NCBI GenBank assembly: GCA_900618795.1
Contig: UYJD01000019.1
Span: 62,001 to 126,000, forward strand
DNA: 64,000 bases
Direction of reading: 5' to 3'
Source of the DNA: Cyanodermella asteris
Lineage: Eukaryota; Ascomycota; Lecanoromycetes; Ostropales; Stictidaceae
Shown here: positions 11,773 through 22,878 of the stretch, in pieces
Layout of the letters: every line of letters starts with the position of its first letter
Numbering within the stretch: position 1 is the stretch's first letter
The notes under the pieces: model-generated
What the model saw: the letters and a program-made list of their open reading frames with translations, nothing else
Database searches by the model: none
What the model was told of the DNA's origin: nothing
Position numbers and translations under genes: made by a program

Positions 11773-12914
11773 ATGGCCACTGAAGAAGATAAGTTCGAAA
11801 TTGACCTCTACGGGGATGGCGGAGATGGTGGAGCAGAATATGAAGAGGAGGGACAGGTTGAGGATCAGTCTGCGGCCGCTGGAACAGACGCGAACATGGA
11901 AGATTCGAACAACGGCGAGTACAACAATCAAGATCAGAGCTACGATGAGCAAAACCTTCCTGCGCCCGATACATCTCTGCCAAAGCCACCTATCCCTGTA
12001 CAGAGCAACAAGCGCAAGGATGGGCCTGACGAAAGGCCTGTAGACCCAGGTGCGACAAATGCGCTATTCGTGGACGGGCTGAGTTGGTGGACCAACGACG
12101 ACGAGATTCGTGGATGGGCCAAAGAATCTGGATGCGAAGATGAGCTTAAGGAGGTCACCTTCAACGAACAGAAAGTCAACGGCAAGAGCAAAGGTCAGGC
12201 CTACTTACTATTCGAGTCGCCACAGGCTTCCACCATCGTCAAGCACAAGATGTGAGTTTTCAAGCTACACAGGTCTCTCGCACCAAGCTTCGTTCATTAG
12301 TACTAAACGCTGGCAGCGACCACTACAGCGAGACTGGCAAGTACAGGACTAAATTACCCGTTTCATATACCAACCCCTTGCAAAACCCGTTCAAGACTCT
12401 GCCCAAAGACGGCCCAGCTCGTAATCAGAACAGGACAAACTCAGGAAACTTTGGCAGTGAGACCCATCGAGGCGGCTTCAACCCCAACTACCGAGGGAGA
12501 GGGCGTGGCAATTTTAACTCGGGTGGCAACTTCAACCGGGGAGGTTTCCAAGGCGGCCAAACCAATTTCAGTGGCCAGCCGCAAGGCTTCCAAGGGGGCA
12601 ACATGGGCGGAATGCAGAACTTCGGAGGTGCCGGAGGTTACGGCGGTCGTGGTGGCTTCCAGGGCGGCAGAGGAGGCATGGGGATGCGCGGTGGCCGCGG
12701 AGGTGGAATCATGCAACCAAATATGCCCATGGGCATGCCGATGGGCGGCGCCATGATGCCGAACATGGCAATGGGTATGCCCATGGCAGGTGGCATGCCG
12801 ATGCCTGGTGCCTTCCAGGGAGGCTACAATCCCGGCTTCGGCTACCCTCAAGGTGGACCAGCACCGGATCCGGGTTGGAGCGGCGGTCCGAACAAGCGTC
12901 CGCGACAGGAATAG
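11773..12914 (+). CDS. RRM/RGG protein resembling cleavage factor I 68 kDa (CPSF6-like)
   Basis: Exons 11773-12251 and 12317-12914 encode 358 residues. The 65-base intron starts GTGAGT and has a TACTAAAC branch-like site. The frame opens from TTG 11764, but ATG 11773 (MATEEDKFEIDLYG) is the first usable start. The N-terminus is acidic. One RRM starts near residue 96 (ALFVDGLSWWTNDDEI), with RNP1-like GKSKGQAYLLFE. The double Trp and helix after beta-1 resemble the RRM of CPSF6/CFIm68, so a role in pre-mRNA 3' processing is inferred. The C-terminus has Gly/Arg-rich RGG-type repeats, then Met-Gly-Pro repeats of the form MPMGMPMGG, and a final KRPRQE that could be a nuclear localisation signal. 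An hnRNP-like protein is the alternative. Confidence 0.85.
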
Positions 12915-14233
12915 TAATCTGATCGCCGGCTTGAACTGCTACAAACCCCCTCCGACACGACATAAAGCTTCTCTTATGTCCTTCGAGTATTTCGACTTGC
13001 ACCACGGGCTCAGATGAGACGTCACCCTCGGCCGTTGTGTTGGACATTTTTCGGAATGTTTATGGGGAGATATGGGCTTCCGACATAGTGGAAGTCGACA
13101 CAGGTTGTTTTACCCAGATTCATGAATGTAATTATAACTATTCACCAATATTGTTACCTTCAACCCGAGCTGTTATCTGGTGGTGTACCGCATTTAGTCG
13201 GACATCATTTTGTCTTTGCTCCCGAAACGCCTATCGCTCTATAGGAAGTTTCCCAAGGTGTCGTCTTGGCTTTTTCCAGCTCCTCCTCGTTTTGAGTGTC
13301 GACTATAATCAGACAAAGCACTTTTTTCATATTTTATTTTTTTAGCAAACCTTTTCGGCGGGCTGACTTTCAGGCTTTGCGCTCTCATCTCATGTGCTTG
13401 CCGCTGCGCTGCGTCTTCTCCCAGTACCGCTTGGCCTGATGTCTGTCGCGGAGTCGTGATGAATTCCTCGTCGTGCTCGACCATACTCAAATGGCGTCGA
13501 TGGCTGGCAGGAACTTGACGCCATTGATTTGACAGACCATCTTCGTCGTCCACTTTGAAACGAGCTTGCAAGGGGAGAATATGGCGGGGACAATTTCGGA
13601 GTGCAAAGAAAACGCGGCACAGCAGAGTGCTACAGCATCAACGAAATAGGGAGGCCATGTGAGCAGCCGCCCCAGGTAAGGCCTCAGGCGGCAGGTAGTG
13701 GATCCTGTCCCTGGACAGTTTTGCCGTGGCAGGTTTTTTTTCTTTTTTTCTTTTTTTTTTTTGGGCCCCGAGACGATTCGGCACGCTATGCCGCAGGACT
13801 TAAAGCCAGCAACGAGGGCCGCAGGTTATCTCGCTGGCGGCCAGTAAAACCACCCACGCTAGGTGCATCATCCGAGGATACAAATGGTAAGAGTGAGTTG
13901 GTGTCGGATTCCTACACCTGTTGGTAACAGAAGTGCCTGTGGGCGGGTGGGTCCGGTCCAGTACATGTATGTCTAGTCGTGGAGACTTCGGCTCGGACCT
14001 TGAAAAACAGATTCATAAGGGGACGAAGGAGACCTGGAGCGCTGTCTGCGCGAAGAATTGCATTCCACCATATTAGAAGCATCCGCCGGTAGCGCTGATA
14101 GTGCGCTCATTTCAGATAGACCGAATACAATACCGGGAACGACTCCTGTTCATTCGATGTGTCACCTGGGTCCGCAGCTTTGAGCCGGTCTGGGACACCA
14201 GATCCGTTGGCGTGATGTTGAAAATCTGGAATC
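12915..14233. other. Convergent intergenic region with a poly-T tract
   Basis: About 1.3 kb lies between the 3' ends of the RRM gene and the HET gene. A nearly pure T/C tract runs about 13733-13762, and an AT-rich patch with ATTTTATTTTTTT is near 13330. The short frames here look random. I see no gene. Confidence 0.5.
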
Positions 14234-15664
14234 TCACAAATTTCGTTGTTCGAACGCAATGCGTCGAAAAACAACCCCCTTGTTTATTTGCATCTGGAGC
14301 CGGCGCCATACCCTTTTTCCGACAGCCTCGGTCTCGTAATGTACCGACACCGGCTCGAAGTCCAACTCGCCAGTCTGGGAGCTCTTTCGACGCATGACCC
14401 AAAGAGGTAGTCTGCGTAGCGGGTGGTGCCGCAGAATTTCCTGGAGTGGTGCGCCTGTGGAGAGCGCACGTTCGTCAAACAGACTCGAGAACTGAGGGTG
14501 CCAAAGTTCCTCGTTCCCGGAATAGAGGACTGGTAAGTTGGCAACTCCTTGGAATCCCCCGCGCCACGTATTGCTCCCGTCGGGATGCACTAGAACCATG
14601 AGGAATATAGGACCTTGAGATGACCCTGCATCTAGCAGACAGCTGTCAAGTCGGTACAGGATCAAGGTGACAGCGCGTGTTGTAACCAGAAGCTTGGGCA
14701 CGGGCAGCTCGAGCTCAACTCCGAGATGGGTTACAACGCCACGTAGGCACCCTGTCGAGAAAATCGATCTCCTGGTCGCAACGGTATTGCATTCTCCGAA
14801 CCTCGAGGGGTCGGGCGCAAGGAGTCCTTCATTTTTGCGACCTGTCCATCTCTGCCAGACGAATATGGAATCATCTTCATTTCGTTGTAGGTACTCTCTT
14901 TGAAGTCGCAGAAATGCACGTTCCTTGCCCTCGCCATACAACAGTGGCATATTGATATCGAGAAGACCGAGCAGGCAGTATGCAGCGTCCTCTGCTCGGG
15001 ACGTCTGTCGATGGGCAGCCCAGCTCATCTTCTTGGCGAACGAAACGAGTCTTACTGAGGTGGCCAAGTCATCGATATCCCCACGGGTAATCTTGGTGGC
15101 CTCAGTGATCATCGCTCTTAAATCCGATCGGCTCCCCAGCTCTCGGTAAGCAGTATTGAAGGTGACCTTCTCCGGGGCGATCAATTCCTGCAAAGTCCAG
15201 CCCCTGTTGAACCAGTCGCTGTCTCGAAACTCCGCTTCCCGGAAACAATCATTTGCCCGGCATTGCACTAGGCCATGTTCCGGATACCATATAGACTTTT
15301 CAGGGTCCGATTGAGAGATTCCGAAGCTTTGGCGTTCGTAAGGTCGCACGTCCGGAAGAAAGACGTAGCAAATTTGGGCTCGCGCATACCAAGCGTACAT
15401 CGAGTTTATGGCCTCTGAGAGTTCCGCACTGCTGCGTTTATCGATACAGCAGGTGTCGATCCAGGTCCACTCGCAGCCATCGGCTCGACTAATCTCGCAT
15501 AATTTCAGAATCTTTTCCCACCCGTAGCCCTCTCTACGTTGCCCGGTCAGGAACTGTTCGTATGAGACCTCTTGGTCCGACCAGCGGTGGCTGAGGATGG
15601 AGTATTTGACCTGGACATTGAAGAATTCCTGAAACTCCAAGCGTTCCGTATGGAGGAGCCGCAT
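14234..15664 (-). CDS. HET-domain protein (heterokaryon-incompatibility family)
   Basis: This is a 476-residue frame from ATG 15664. The frame is open back to TTG 15733, but the family start MRLL(H/N)TE matches at 15664. The HET domain covers about residues 20-170, with YSILSHRW (21-28), WIDTCCIDK (68-76) and the signature NRGWTLQELIAP. A second conserved block, SRAEDAAYCLLGLLDINMPL followed by LLYGEGKERAFLRLQREYL, is typical of the HET-D/E-like subgroup. No NACHT or WD40 module follows, so this is a stand-alone HET protein. Family members trigger cell death when incompatible strains fuse; whether this one does is unknown. It sits at the edge of a gene-poor stretch, as HET genes often do. No intron is needed. 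Confidence 0.9.
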   Translation of the reverse strand: MRLLHTERLEFQEFFNVQVKYSILSHRWSDQEVSYEQFLTGQRREGYGWEKILKLCEISRADGCEWTWIDTCCIDKRSSAELSEAINSMYAWYARAQICYVFLPDVRPYERQSFGISQSDPEKSIWYPEHGLVQCRANDCFREAEFRDSDWFNRGWTLQELIAPEKVTFNTAYRELGSRSDLRAMITEATKITRGDIDDLATSVRLVSFAKKMSWAAHRQTSRAEDAAYCLLGLLDINMPLLYGEGKERAFLRLQREYLQRNEDDSIFVWQRWTGRKNEGLLAPDPSRFGECNTVATRRSIFSTGCLRGVVTHLGVELELPVPKLLVTTRAVTLILYRLDSCLLDAGSSQGPIFLMVLVHPDGSNTWRGGFQGVANLPVLYSGNEELWHPQFSSLFDERALSTGAPLQEILRHHPLRRLPLWVMRRKSSQTGELDFEPVSVHYETEAVGKRVWRRLQMQINKGVVFRRIAFEQRNL

Positions 15665-15911
15665 CCTGTGCTTTAAGATCTGTGTGCGTTGTACTCGGTG
15701 GGATGCAAAGCTGAGTGTATGGCAATCGAACAAGGCTGGCGATGCCGGCCGGCGCCAAGCTCGCTCGCTTAAGGGCAGACAAGGCTGAAATCAGGATGGT
15801 CTGCCGAATTGTATCAACTTGTACGCCTACCTACCAACTGGCTCTTCAAGGCGAGAGCCGGACGGAAGGGGAAACATCGCCATCATTTTCCTGTCCAGCT
15901 ATGCAATTAAA

Positions 15912-15937
15912 TAGCCAGTTGATAAGCCAACTGGCTA
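15912..15937. repeat. Perfect inverted repeat (9-base arms, 8-base loop)
   Basis: TAGCCAGTT at 15912-15920 is the exact reverse complement of AACTGGCTA at 15929-15937. It lies at the border of the diverged direct repeat that follows, so it could be the end of a small degraded mobile element; it could equally be chance. No target-site duplication could be confirmed. Confidence 0.5.
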
Positions 15938-15944
15938 CCTAGCG

Positions 15945-16480
15945 AAACAACTTGGGGGCCGCACCGTTATTGGAGTTGTTATTTGTTTTCAAAATGTCAC
16001 TTTGTGCGACTCACGACTTCGAAAGAAGTGAGATGATGCTGCGAGACTGACGATGGAAGTAGTGTAGTTAGTATTATGGATTTCGTGTGCCGTGTTGGCG
16101 GCCCACGAGATCTGAATTGGTGTTGTCGCGATGGTGCCAAGACGCATCTCTTTACCGAATCGTGGAAACTCGGACACCTGAAACACAGCCCAACGATAGA
16201 AAAGAGAAAGGCGCGTCCCTGTCTTTGGTTGCCAATTCGCGACAAGAGAGGTTACAGTGTCAGGTGCACCACTGGTTTCTTACAAATGTTTTCATGCTGC
16301 TGCCGCCACTCAATTTCGCGGTGGATACTCGGACGTCGCACCTAGCATGTTATTGCTATTTGTTTTCTAGGAGACCATTTTGCGCAACTCGCAAGCTCAA
16401 AAGGGATGAGACGACTTTTGAGAAGATGCCTTTTAACGTACTTGGGTCATGGCGTTTGTGTTCATGTTTCAGAAAGCGCG
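15945..16480. repeat. Diverged direct repeat pair, period about 385 bases
   Basis: Two stretches, about 15945-16090 and 16335-16480, align by eye at roughly 65-70 percent. Shared anchors are TATTTGTTTTC (near 15978 and 16357), then (T/C)G(T/C)GC(G/A)ACTC, then a later ATGG-TT-GTG block. Many differences look like transitions, which would fit old RIP-type mutation in a fungus, but I did not count them. Confidence 0.45.
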
Positions 16481-18492
16481 GTACAAACCGCACGGTACGT
16501 GCTGATGCGGCTGGCTGCAGCACGAGAGACCTGGCGATCTGTTCTCAAACTGCAACATGTCTTAGCTGGAGCGTGCTCAAACCAAAGTCACACTTGCTCA
16601 AGAATCATCCAGTCCGTCCAAAAAACATGAAACAGTAAGCTGGTGGTTGGCCTGTTTGCTGCGTCTTCAAGTGTCACTGTCAACAACAATTCTTTCAGAC
16701 GCTGTTATTTTGCCGATTGTCGGCAGCCCTTGTGCAAATAACAAGTCCCTGTACGGTTCGCAGGAGCGTGAGATGACGGCCGGGTCAGCCAGAAGCAGGT
16801 TGCATCTCGTTTGAGTTTGTGTAACGGCTGGTACTATCCGCACTTCCGTAAGGCCGGCCTCGCCCCCGGTACCTCCTTTTCTACCGCTCCGGACCACTTA
16901 CCAGCTAGGTCTGCCGTTGCAATATCAGCTCCTGTGCTGGGTTGTGCGCGGATATGTCCACCAGGGCCTGGGAGCCGCGACAGCGTCAGGTAGCTTTTAG
17001 AGTCTGGCAAGGATATCGTGAAGCGTCAAAGCAAGGCAAACTAGGATCTGTTTCTACGGTATCCACAGCAGGGATACAAGTATCTGGTTACACATATACT
17101 ACAAGGGCCTTGAGAGTTTACCTGCAGCAGTGCCGGGAAGAATGTCTGGCTCGCACGTGTGCCGTTCAGGAACACGAAACACGTTGGGCGCCAAGCGACC
17201 CTGCCCCTGGTATCACTGACTTTGACTGGCCTGCTGTGCTCGCTGGTGGAGACTGCAATCGGCGGGTTGGCCGCGAGACTGGTCGACAAGGCACGGGGGT
17301 CGCGTTTATAGCAAGGTATGCCGTTAAGGGGTTCCATGCAGGCGAGAGTTTTTCCACAATCTCTTGCCAATAACGCGCAATGCAAGAACGGCGCAAGATG
17401 GTGATTGGGGAAGAGCACCACGTCAAGGACGAGAGAAGCGTGATGTGTGGAGGGGAAAAGGCGGGCTGCTTGCCTGTCACTTCGATGCTAAGCCTGAAGG
17501 GTGCATAGCTCAACCCGTTTGTGTGGGATTCGGGGTGACCCCGACGAGAGAGAGCAGCAGAAGAAGCACATCAAAACGCACTGATGCCCGCCCGGCCCTG
17601 TGGTCCGGCCCGAATGTGAGTGATGAAGGTATAGCGTTCTCTAGCCTTAGCTAGAAGGAAAGGGGCACCATTTTGCAGTGCAAGCCTCTGGCAGGAGAGT
17701 AATTTAGCCGCGAGCCACCCAACGAACGCGCCCCGGCAGTCGACGAGTGCAGGATTGACAAGCTTCGATGCCCTGGTTGGCTTCCTCGATCTTGTGCCAG
17801 TAAGATTATTCGAGCTGCTCCCGAGGAGCTTCGACGCGTGCGTGCGAGTCCCCGACTTCTGAACCTCATCTCATCTCCTGCCCTCACTCCGATTGCACTC
17901 TCTAATTCTCCCCTACCGACCTCGATCTGACCACGAGTGCCCCTGAAGCGTTGATTTCACTCCACCACACGAGCTCACGTCTCACGCCGAAACGCTTCAT
18001 CGGCCAGCGTTGACCTCATTATTGCATTGCTCGACTAATTCATCGGCCACTGTACTATAGTCCAATTACTTTAATTGCGCCGGGCGACACGTTTGTGAGC
18101 TGGCTTACCATCACCTCACGTCTTGGTCAGGACCTGGACTCATGATGCAGCAATCTGCATGAATCTGCATGGCGCGGTGCAGTGTCGACTCCGAGCCCTG
18201 ACCGAGTATTCACCTACCGATACGCAACACTACATAATTTTCCCCACGCTTTCCTCTGCTCAATCGCGACTTCGCTAGGCCGTTCGCAGTACCTGCACTC
18301 GCTGCTCGTCCGAGACTTGGCTCGGTCATCGTCGTCTCGGCGACTGGACACGCCCCTATTCGGCTACTTGGTCAGTACATCGCTCAGTTGCAGCCCGAGC
18401 AGGTAGAACATCGAGCTCGGGCAGCGTTGGCGATATTTCAGTCACCAGGCGAGGCGGCCAGGATAAGACGACATCCTGGTGCTTGATACAAC

Positions 18493-21400
18493 ATGGACGA
18501 CCACACCGCTCTGCCTGCCATGCCCACAATCTCAGACGCCTCACCTGCTTCACACTACACTCCTTCACGGGCAACTTCCCGGCGAGCATCCCGGCACGAT
18601 ACACCTCTCTCCTCCTCTCCCCGTGCCAGCTCAGTCAATGGCAGCGAAACGGGCACAGAAGCTGCCGACTCGAAGCTATCTGCGTTGGATCCTCGACGTT
18701 TCACACCTACACTTCATGCGAACCTGGTCGCCGAGATCCTCAATCTGAGAAGAGAAGTTGATGGCAAAAATGGCCTGATTCTAGGTCTGGAAGAGCAATT
18801 GGTTGCCGCTGAAGATGAGAACAAGGAGCTTGCGCACAAGGTCAATGGTCGGGATCAAGAGACGAAGAGCTTACGGCGCATGCTGGACAGCCTCGAGGGC
18901 GGCCTGACAACTGGACTAGAGAAACTCGCCGCTGAGAAGCAGGCTGCTAATGATAGTCTGTCAGAGCTCAAGAGGCGGCACGATGCCGTCCAGAAGAAGC
19001 TTAAGACGCGGGAAGATGAAGTTGACCGCATGAATGCGCTCTGGGATTCCGACAGACAGCACTGGGAAGAACAGAAGCGTGGTCTCGATCGCAAGGCACA
19101 CGTCGCAGAAACTCGGATGCGCATGTTGCTCCAAGAACTCGAAGCTGTCCAAGCTCAGCAGCCCGAAAGAAGAAACAGCTTCCAGCAGGAGAAGGACAGG
19201 CCCTTTTCACGCGGTTCAGCTGCTCGACCATTCAGCCGAGCGTCTGGTGCTCGCAGTGCTTTGTCGCACCGAAGAGGTGGCAGTATGGACAGCGTTGAGG
19301 CTGCCGGTCCGCGATTCTCCCTCGAAGATCACCTTGGTCGCGCGACAGTTCTCGCTGGGAACTCCCTTGCAGACGAGCTGAACCTTGGTTCAGAAGATGA
19401 GGCTGATGATGGCTACACATCTGGAGATGCGCTTCCTGAAGAACGTGCAGCTCGGCACATTCGACCCTACTCATCTCAGTCAAATCACGAATCCGCCAAA
19501 GCGCGCAAACTTCTGGGCCTCGCAACGCCCGACGTCGACGAGCCTGTCCCTGTTTCAGATGGCAAAGACGACGAGTCAAGTAGGAGACCGGACTCTCAGG
19601 CAGGGATAGCCCTGTCTATACCTCATGCGTCGTACCAGGACGTCGCGACGCAATGGTCCCCGCCCCCATCGCCCACGCTCCACCCTCGCTCCTTGGATAC
19701 CATCGCTGAAGCCGAAAGCCTTCTCGAACGCGATTCTGTATATTCATCAAAGCGCGCTTCTGTGGCTGGCTCGATCGCAACTCTTACCGACCGCGCCGTT
19801 TCTCCGACCCCGACAGATGTAGCCAACAAGCGTGTCAGCATGGTTTCTCAGGCTTGCCAGACCATTGAGCAACCACCTAGCCCACCAGCTACCCCCCAAA
19901 GTGCCAGCAAACTTTCTTGGACCGCTCCCAGACCAGAAATGAACAGCGTCTCAACGCAGACGGTAGACTCGCCCAATTCCAGCAGACACCTTGGTTCTGG
20001 CCTGCGAGCAGAAGTTCCCGTCATATCTGTGCGTAGACCATCTACCTCACACTCAAGGCAATCCAGCCATGAAGGGCCCGTTCTTCCTCCGCAAACGCGA
20101 AGCGCAGGCTGCCAAGCCGACTTTTCGATGGGCTACACTTCTGCCAGCGCTCAAACGGATGTTAGTCTTGTTGACATTGTTGATCTACCTGAGTCACCAG
20201 ACCGGAAGGATAAGAGATACAGCGCAAACACGGTTTCAACTCGTGCTAGCCTTATCATCCCAGCTCGGCGCCTAGCACAAGGAGAACGGGTGTCCAGTAT
20301 TGTCAAATCCTTTGAGTACGACACAGCAACGAGACAGTTACGAGAGATTGAGCTGAGCAGGAAGAGACGGTCTGCACGGCTGTCCCGTTATGATGATATT
20401 TTCGCCGATTTCGACGGCGAGCATGGTGGCACCTCTGATATGCTTGACAGCCTGGACTTGGCGGAACTCACAGACGACAGCACTGTATCAAAAGAGCCCA
20501 TTAGGAGGACATTGCAAAGGACCAAGGACGGTTGGAAGTCGGTTCGGATGCCGAAAGACCTGGATCTGAGTAACATGGATCGAGCCGACGGACAGCCATT
20601 GTCAAGCCCGACTCTGAGCTCTCCAACACTGACGCTGGAAGACGAGACTGGCAAGACGACACAACTGAGCAGTGCGATCAGTCAGATCAGATCGCCTCCT
20701 CCTAACCGTCCTCCGCCGCCGATTCCTACCGAGCAACGTTCTCAGCCGACGTCCGTAGAGCAACCTCAGCCAATCAGCAAGCAAGTCCCCAACCGACAGG
20801 TCAATGTGGTGCAGGAAGAGATTCCAAAGACACGAAGCCAGCCAAACGCAGCTCCTACAGATGGTCCCGAGACAGTTGGGGTCAAGGAGCTCAAGGTTGC
20901 CAAGAAGGCCAGAGAACCTGACATTCGCAAGATGGCGTTGATCACCAGTGGTACTACGGCCCATATGCAGCGACCTCGTAGCCCGAGTGCGCCTCAGCTA
21001 GCTACCAGCACTGATCTGACACTTGATCCACCCTTCCCCGTACCAGATCGTCACAGCTCGAAGAAACTGTCTTGGACGGACGAGCCGCCCAGTCCTGGCC
21101 CTGGGACTGTCACATTCTATGGAGGTGGATACTATGGCAGGAAAACTATCAAGAGACGATCAGACGCAAAGCTACCTTCAGGATCACGCTCACCAAACAG
21201 CAAAGAACGTGACTCCCGATCTTTCGATGAGGAACCTCCGCTCAGTCCCAGCACTTTCGCCATCTCTAGTGGACCTTCTGAAGCTCCAACGAGCAAACAT
21301 AGCGGATCGCGAAGAGAACGCGAAGAGTCGATCTACAATGTGCGTGATCGGCCGATCATTCCCGGTCACAAGGCATCCAAAAGCCATGGCTCTGCCATCG

Positions 21401-22878
21401 CTTCAGTTCAGGGTTCCGTAACATCTGACACCAGCGTTGTCGACGCAATCGCCCAGACGATGGTCGGCGAGTGGATGTGGAAGTACGTGCGACGTAGGAA
21501 ATCGTTTGGCCTCCCGGAATCGGCGGCTGCCGAGTTTGAATTGGGCAAGACAAGTGATGGGAACGCTCAAAGACATCAACGTTGGGTTTGGCTTGCTCCG
21601 TACGAGCGTGCCGTCATGTGGAGCTCCAAGCAACCGACTTCTGGTCCTGCTTTGATGGGTAAGAGTGGCCGTAAGCTTGTCATTCAGAGTGTTCTCGACG
21701 TCCGAGACGACACACCGATGCCCAAGGGCGCATCTCAGGAAAGCTCGTTCGGACGCTCGATCCTGATCCTGACCGCCCAACGGGCCCTCAAATTCACGGC
21801 AACCAGTCGAGAGCGTCACTACACGTGGCTCACAGCGCTGTCATTTCTGAGCCATTCGAGTGTCGTTCCTCAAACTCTCAATGCAGCAGCCACACTCCAT
21901 CCGGCTCCTCCATTGCCAGACACAGATCCGGTACCACCACCGATCGCTGGCGGACCTCTGGGAAAGCGTGCTTCTCAAGCCTCACTCCAGCGAAGCAAGG
22001 TACACGACAGCGTACGCCTCGCCAAAGGCAAGAACAGGCCTTCTCTCAACCCACTAGCCACCGCAAAGCGTAACTTCACCACGCCAGTTGCCTCGTCCGT
22101 AGCTGAGTCCGCAAACTCGGCTCCCAAGGAGCACGTCCTCGGAGGCATCATCAGCGATAATGACGACGACGATGCTGCTGAGCCCCCACTTGTTCCTCGC
22201 TTCGTCGCCCACACCCGCAAGCGCAGCAACTCAGGCCTTGCAATCCCTCCCGCTCGCTCATTCCGAAGCTTCGCTAGCGCTCAAGCCAACGCCAAGAAGA
22301 ACAGCAACAGCGGTTACAGCGCTGGTGCACGAAGCGAAAATGGCAGCCATGCAGGCGGCTGGTCAACCGATGGCGGTACGACAAAAAGCTCCATCCTCAG
22401 CGGCATGAAACGCAACGTGTCGAAGCGAGGTAGTCGATCGGGAAGGTCCGATGCCGCTGGTGCAGTCAGTGAAACGACAAGCCCAGCAATCGGTCCCGAT
22501 GAGCCGCCAGCAAGCGTGAATTTCTTCGAAGCGATCGGCAGCGTGGGCATGGAAGCTTTCGTTGACGGACTCGACAAGATGGCATCTGACCTTGACCGTA
22601 TAGGCGGAGGCGGTCGTCGGTCTAAGAAACGCGACAGCCTCACCGTTCTTCGGGAACGGAGCCGCAGTATCGATCGCAAACGCGCAAGCCGCCAGTCCAG
22701 GGAACAACGACGACAGTCGCGGCGGAAAGAGGATACTCTGCAGACTGAAAAGGCAAGCGACTGGATTGCCGACCTCCTGGCGAGCAAGGATGAGATCCCT
22801 GAAATGCCTTCTAAACCCAGTACTGATTTCACGGGGTCGCAAAAACCGAGTTCTGGTGATCCTTTTACTGAATTCTGA
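18493..22878 (+). CDS. apsA: ApsA/Num1-type cortical protein for nuclear migration (coiled coil plus PH domain)
   Basis: A single 1,461-residue frame starts at ATG 18493. The N-terminal third has a long coiled coil (about residues 75-215), with the conserved NLRREVDGKNGLILGLEEQL and ELAHKVNGRDQETKSLRRML. A long, low-complexity Ser/Pro/Arg-rich middle follows. A PH domain lies at about residues 980-1120 (from MVGEWMWKYVRRRK to RERHYTWLTALSFL). The C-terminus is basic. This is the layout of Aspergillus ApsA and yeast Num1, which anchor dynein at the cell cortex through PH-phosphoinositide contacts and position nuclei in hyphae and conidiophores. The long tandem repeats of yeast Num1 are absent, as in shorter filamentous orthologs. 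The 3' end converges on the unrecognised gene at 23.7-24.7 kb. Confidence 0.9.
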   Translation: MDDHTALPAMPTISDASPASHYTPSRATSRRASRHDTPLSSSPRASSVNGSETGTEAADSKLSALDPRRFTPTLHANLVAEILNLRREVDGKNGLILGLEEQLVAAEDENKELAHKVNGRDQETKSLRRMLDSLEGGLTTGLEKLAAEKQAANDSLSELKRRHDAVQKKLKTREDEVDRMNALWDSDRQHWEEQKRGLDRKAHVAETRMRMLLQELEAVQAQQPERRNSFQQEKDRPFSRGSAARPFSRASGARSALSHRRGGSMDSVEAAGPRFSLEDHLGRATVLAGNSLADELNLGSEDEADDGYTSGDALPEERAARHIRPYSSQSNHESAKARKLLGLATPDVDEPVPVSDGKDDESSRRPDSQAGIALSIPHASYQDVATQWSPPPSPTLHPRSLDTIAEAESLLERDSVYSSKRASVAGSIATLTDRAVSPTPTDVANKRVSMVSQACQTIEQPPSPPATPQSASKLSWTAPRPEMNSVSTQTVDSPNSSRHLGSGLRAEVPVISVRRPSTSHSRQSSHEGPVLPPQTRSAGCQADFSMGYTSASAQTDVSLVDIVDLPESPDRKDKRYSANTVSTRASLIIPARRLAQGERVSSIVKSFEYDTATRQLREIELSRKRRSARLSRYDDIFADFDGEHGGTSDMLDSLDLAELTDDSTVSKEPIRRTLQRTKDGWKSVRMPKDLDLSNMDRADGQPLSSPTLSSPTLTLEDETGKTTQLSSAISQIRSPPPNRPPPPIPTEQRSQPTSVEQPQPISKQVPNRQVNVVQEEIPKTRSQPNAAPTDGPETVGVKELKVAKKAREPDIRKMALITSGTTAHMQRPRSPSAPQLATSTDLTLDPPFPVPDRHSSKKLSWTDEPPSPGPGTVTFYGGGYYGRKTIKRRSDAKLPSGSRSPNSKERDSRSFDEEPPLSPSTFAISSGPSEAPTSKHSGSRREREESIYNVRDRPIIPGHKASKSHGSAIASVQGSVTSDTSVVDAIAQTMVGEWMWKYVRRRKSFGLPESAAAEFELGKTSDGNAQRHQRWVWLAPYERAVMWSSKQPTSGPALMGKSGRKLVIQSVLDVRDDTPMPKGASQESSFGRSILILTAQRALKFTATSRERHYTWLTALSFLSHSSVVPQTLNAAATLHPAPPLPDTDPVPPPIAGGPLGKRASQASLQRSKVHDSVRLAKGKNRPSLNPLATAKRNFTTPVASSVAESANSAPKEHVLGGIISDNDDDDAAEPPLVPRFVAHTRKRSNSGLAIPPARSFRSFASAQANAKKNSNSGYSAGARSENGSHAGGWSTDGGTTKSSILSGMKRNVSKRGSRSGRSDAAGAVSETTSPAIGPDEPPASVNFFEAIGSVGMEAFVDGLDKMASDLDRIGGGGRRSKKRDSLTVLRERSRSIDRKRASRQSREQRRQSRRKEDTLQTEKASDWIADLLASKDEIPEMPSKPSTDFTGSQKPSSGDPFTEF

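Larger units (their letters stand above)
15665..18492. other. Gene-poor region between the HET gene and apsA
   Basis: About 2.8 kb contains no gene that I can support. Short frames such as 16087-16638 and 16942-17373 open from non-ATG codons or show no domain. The stretch holds a perfect 9-base inverted repeat (15912-15937) and a diverged direct repeat (15945-16090 and 16335-16480). The last kilobase, C/T-rich with many TCG and CTC triplets, is probably the promoter and long 5' UTR of apsA. A 10-base motif AATCTGCATG is doubled near 18152. Confidence 0.5.

Noticed and set aside
13733-13762. Poly-T tract as evidence of a retroelement poly-A tail
   Set aside because: No reverse-transcriptase fragment or target-site duplication is visible; simple slippage explains it.
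16087-17373. Two plus-strand frames (16087-16638 and 16942-17373) in the gene-poor region
   Set aside because: They have no domains and no convincing starts, lie partly in the diverged repeat, and have composition like random translation.
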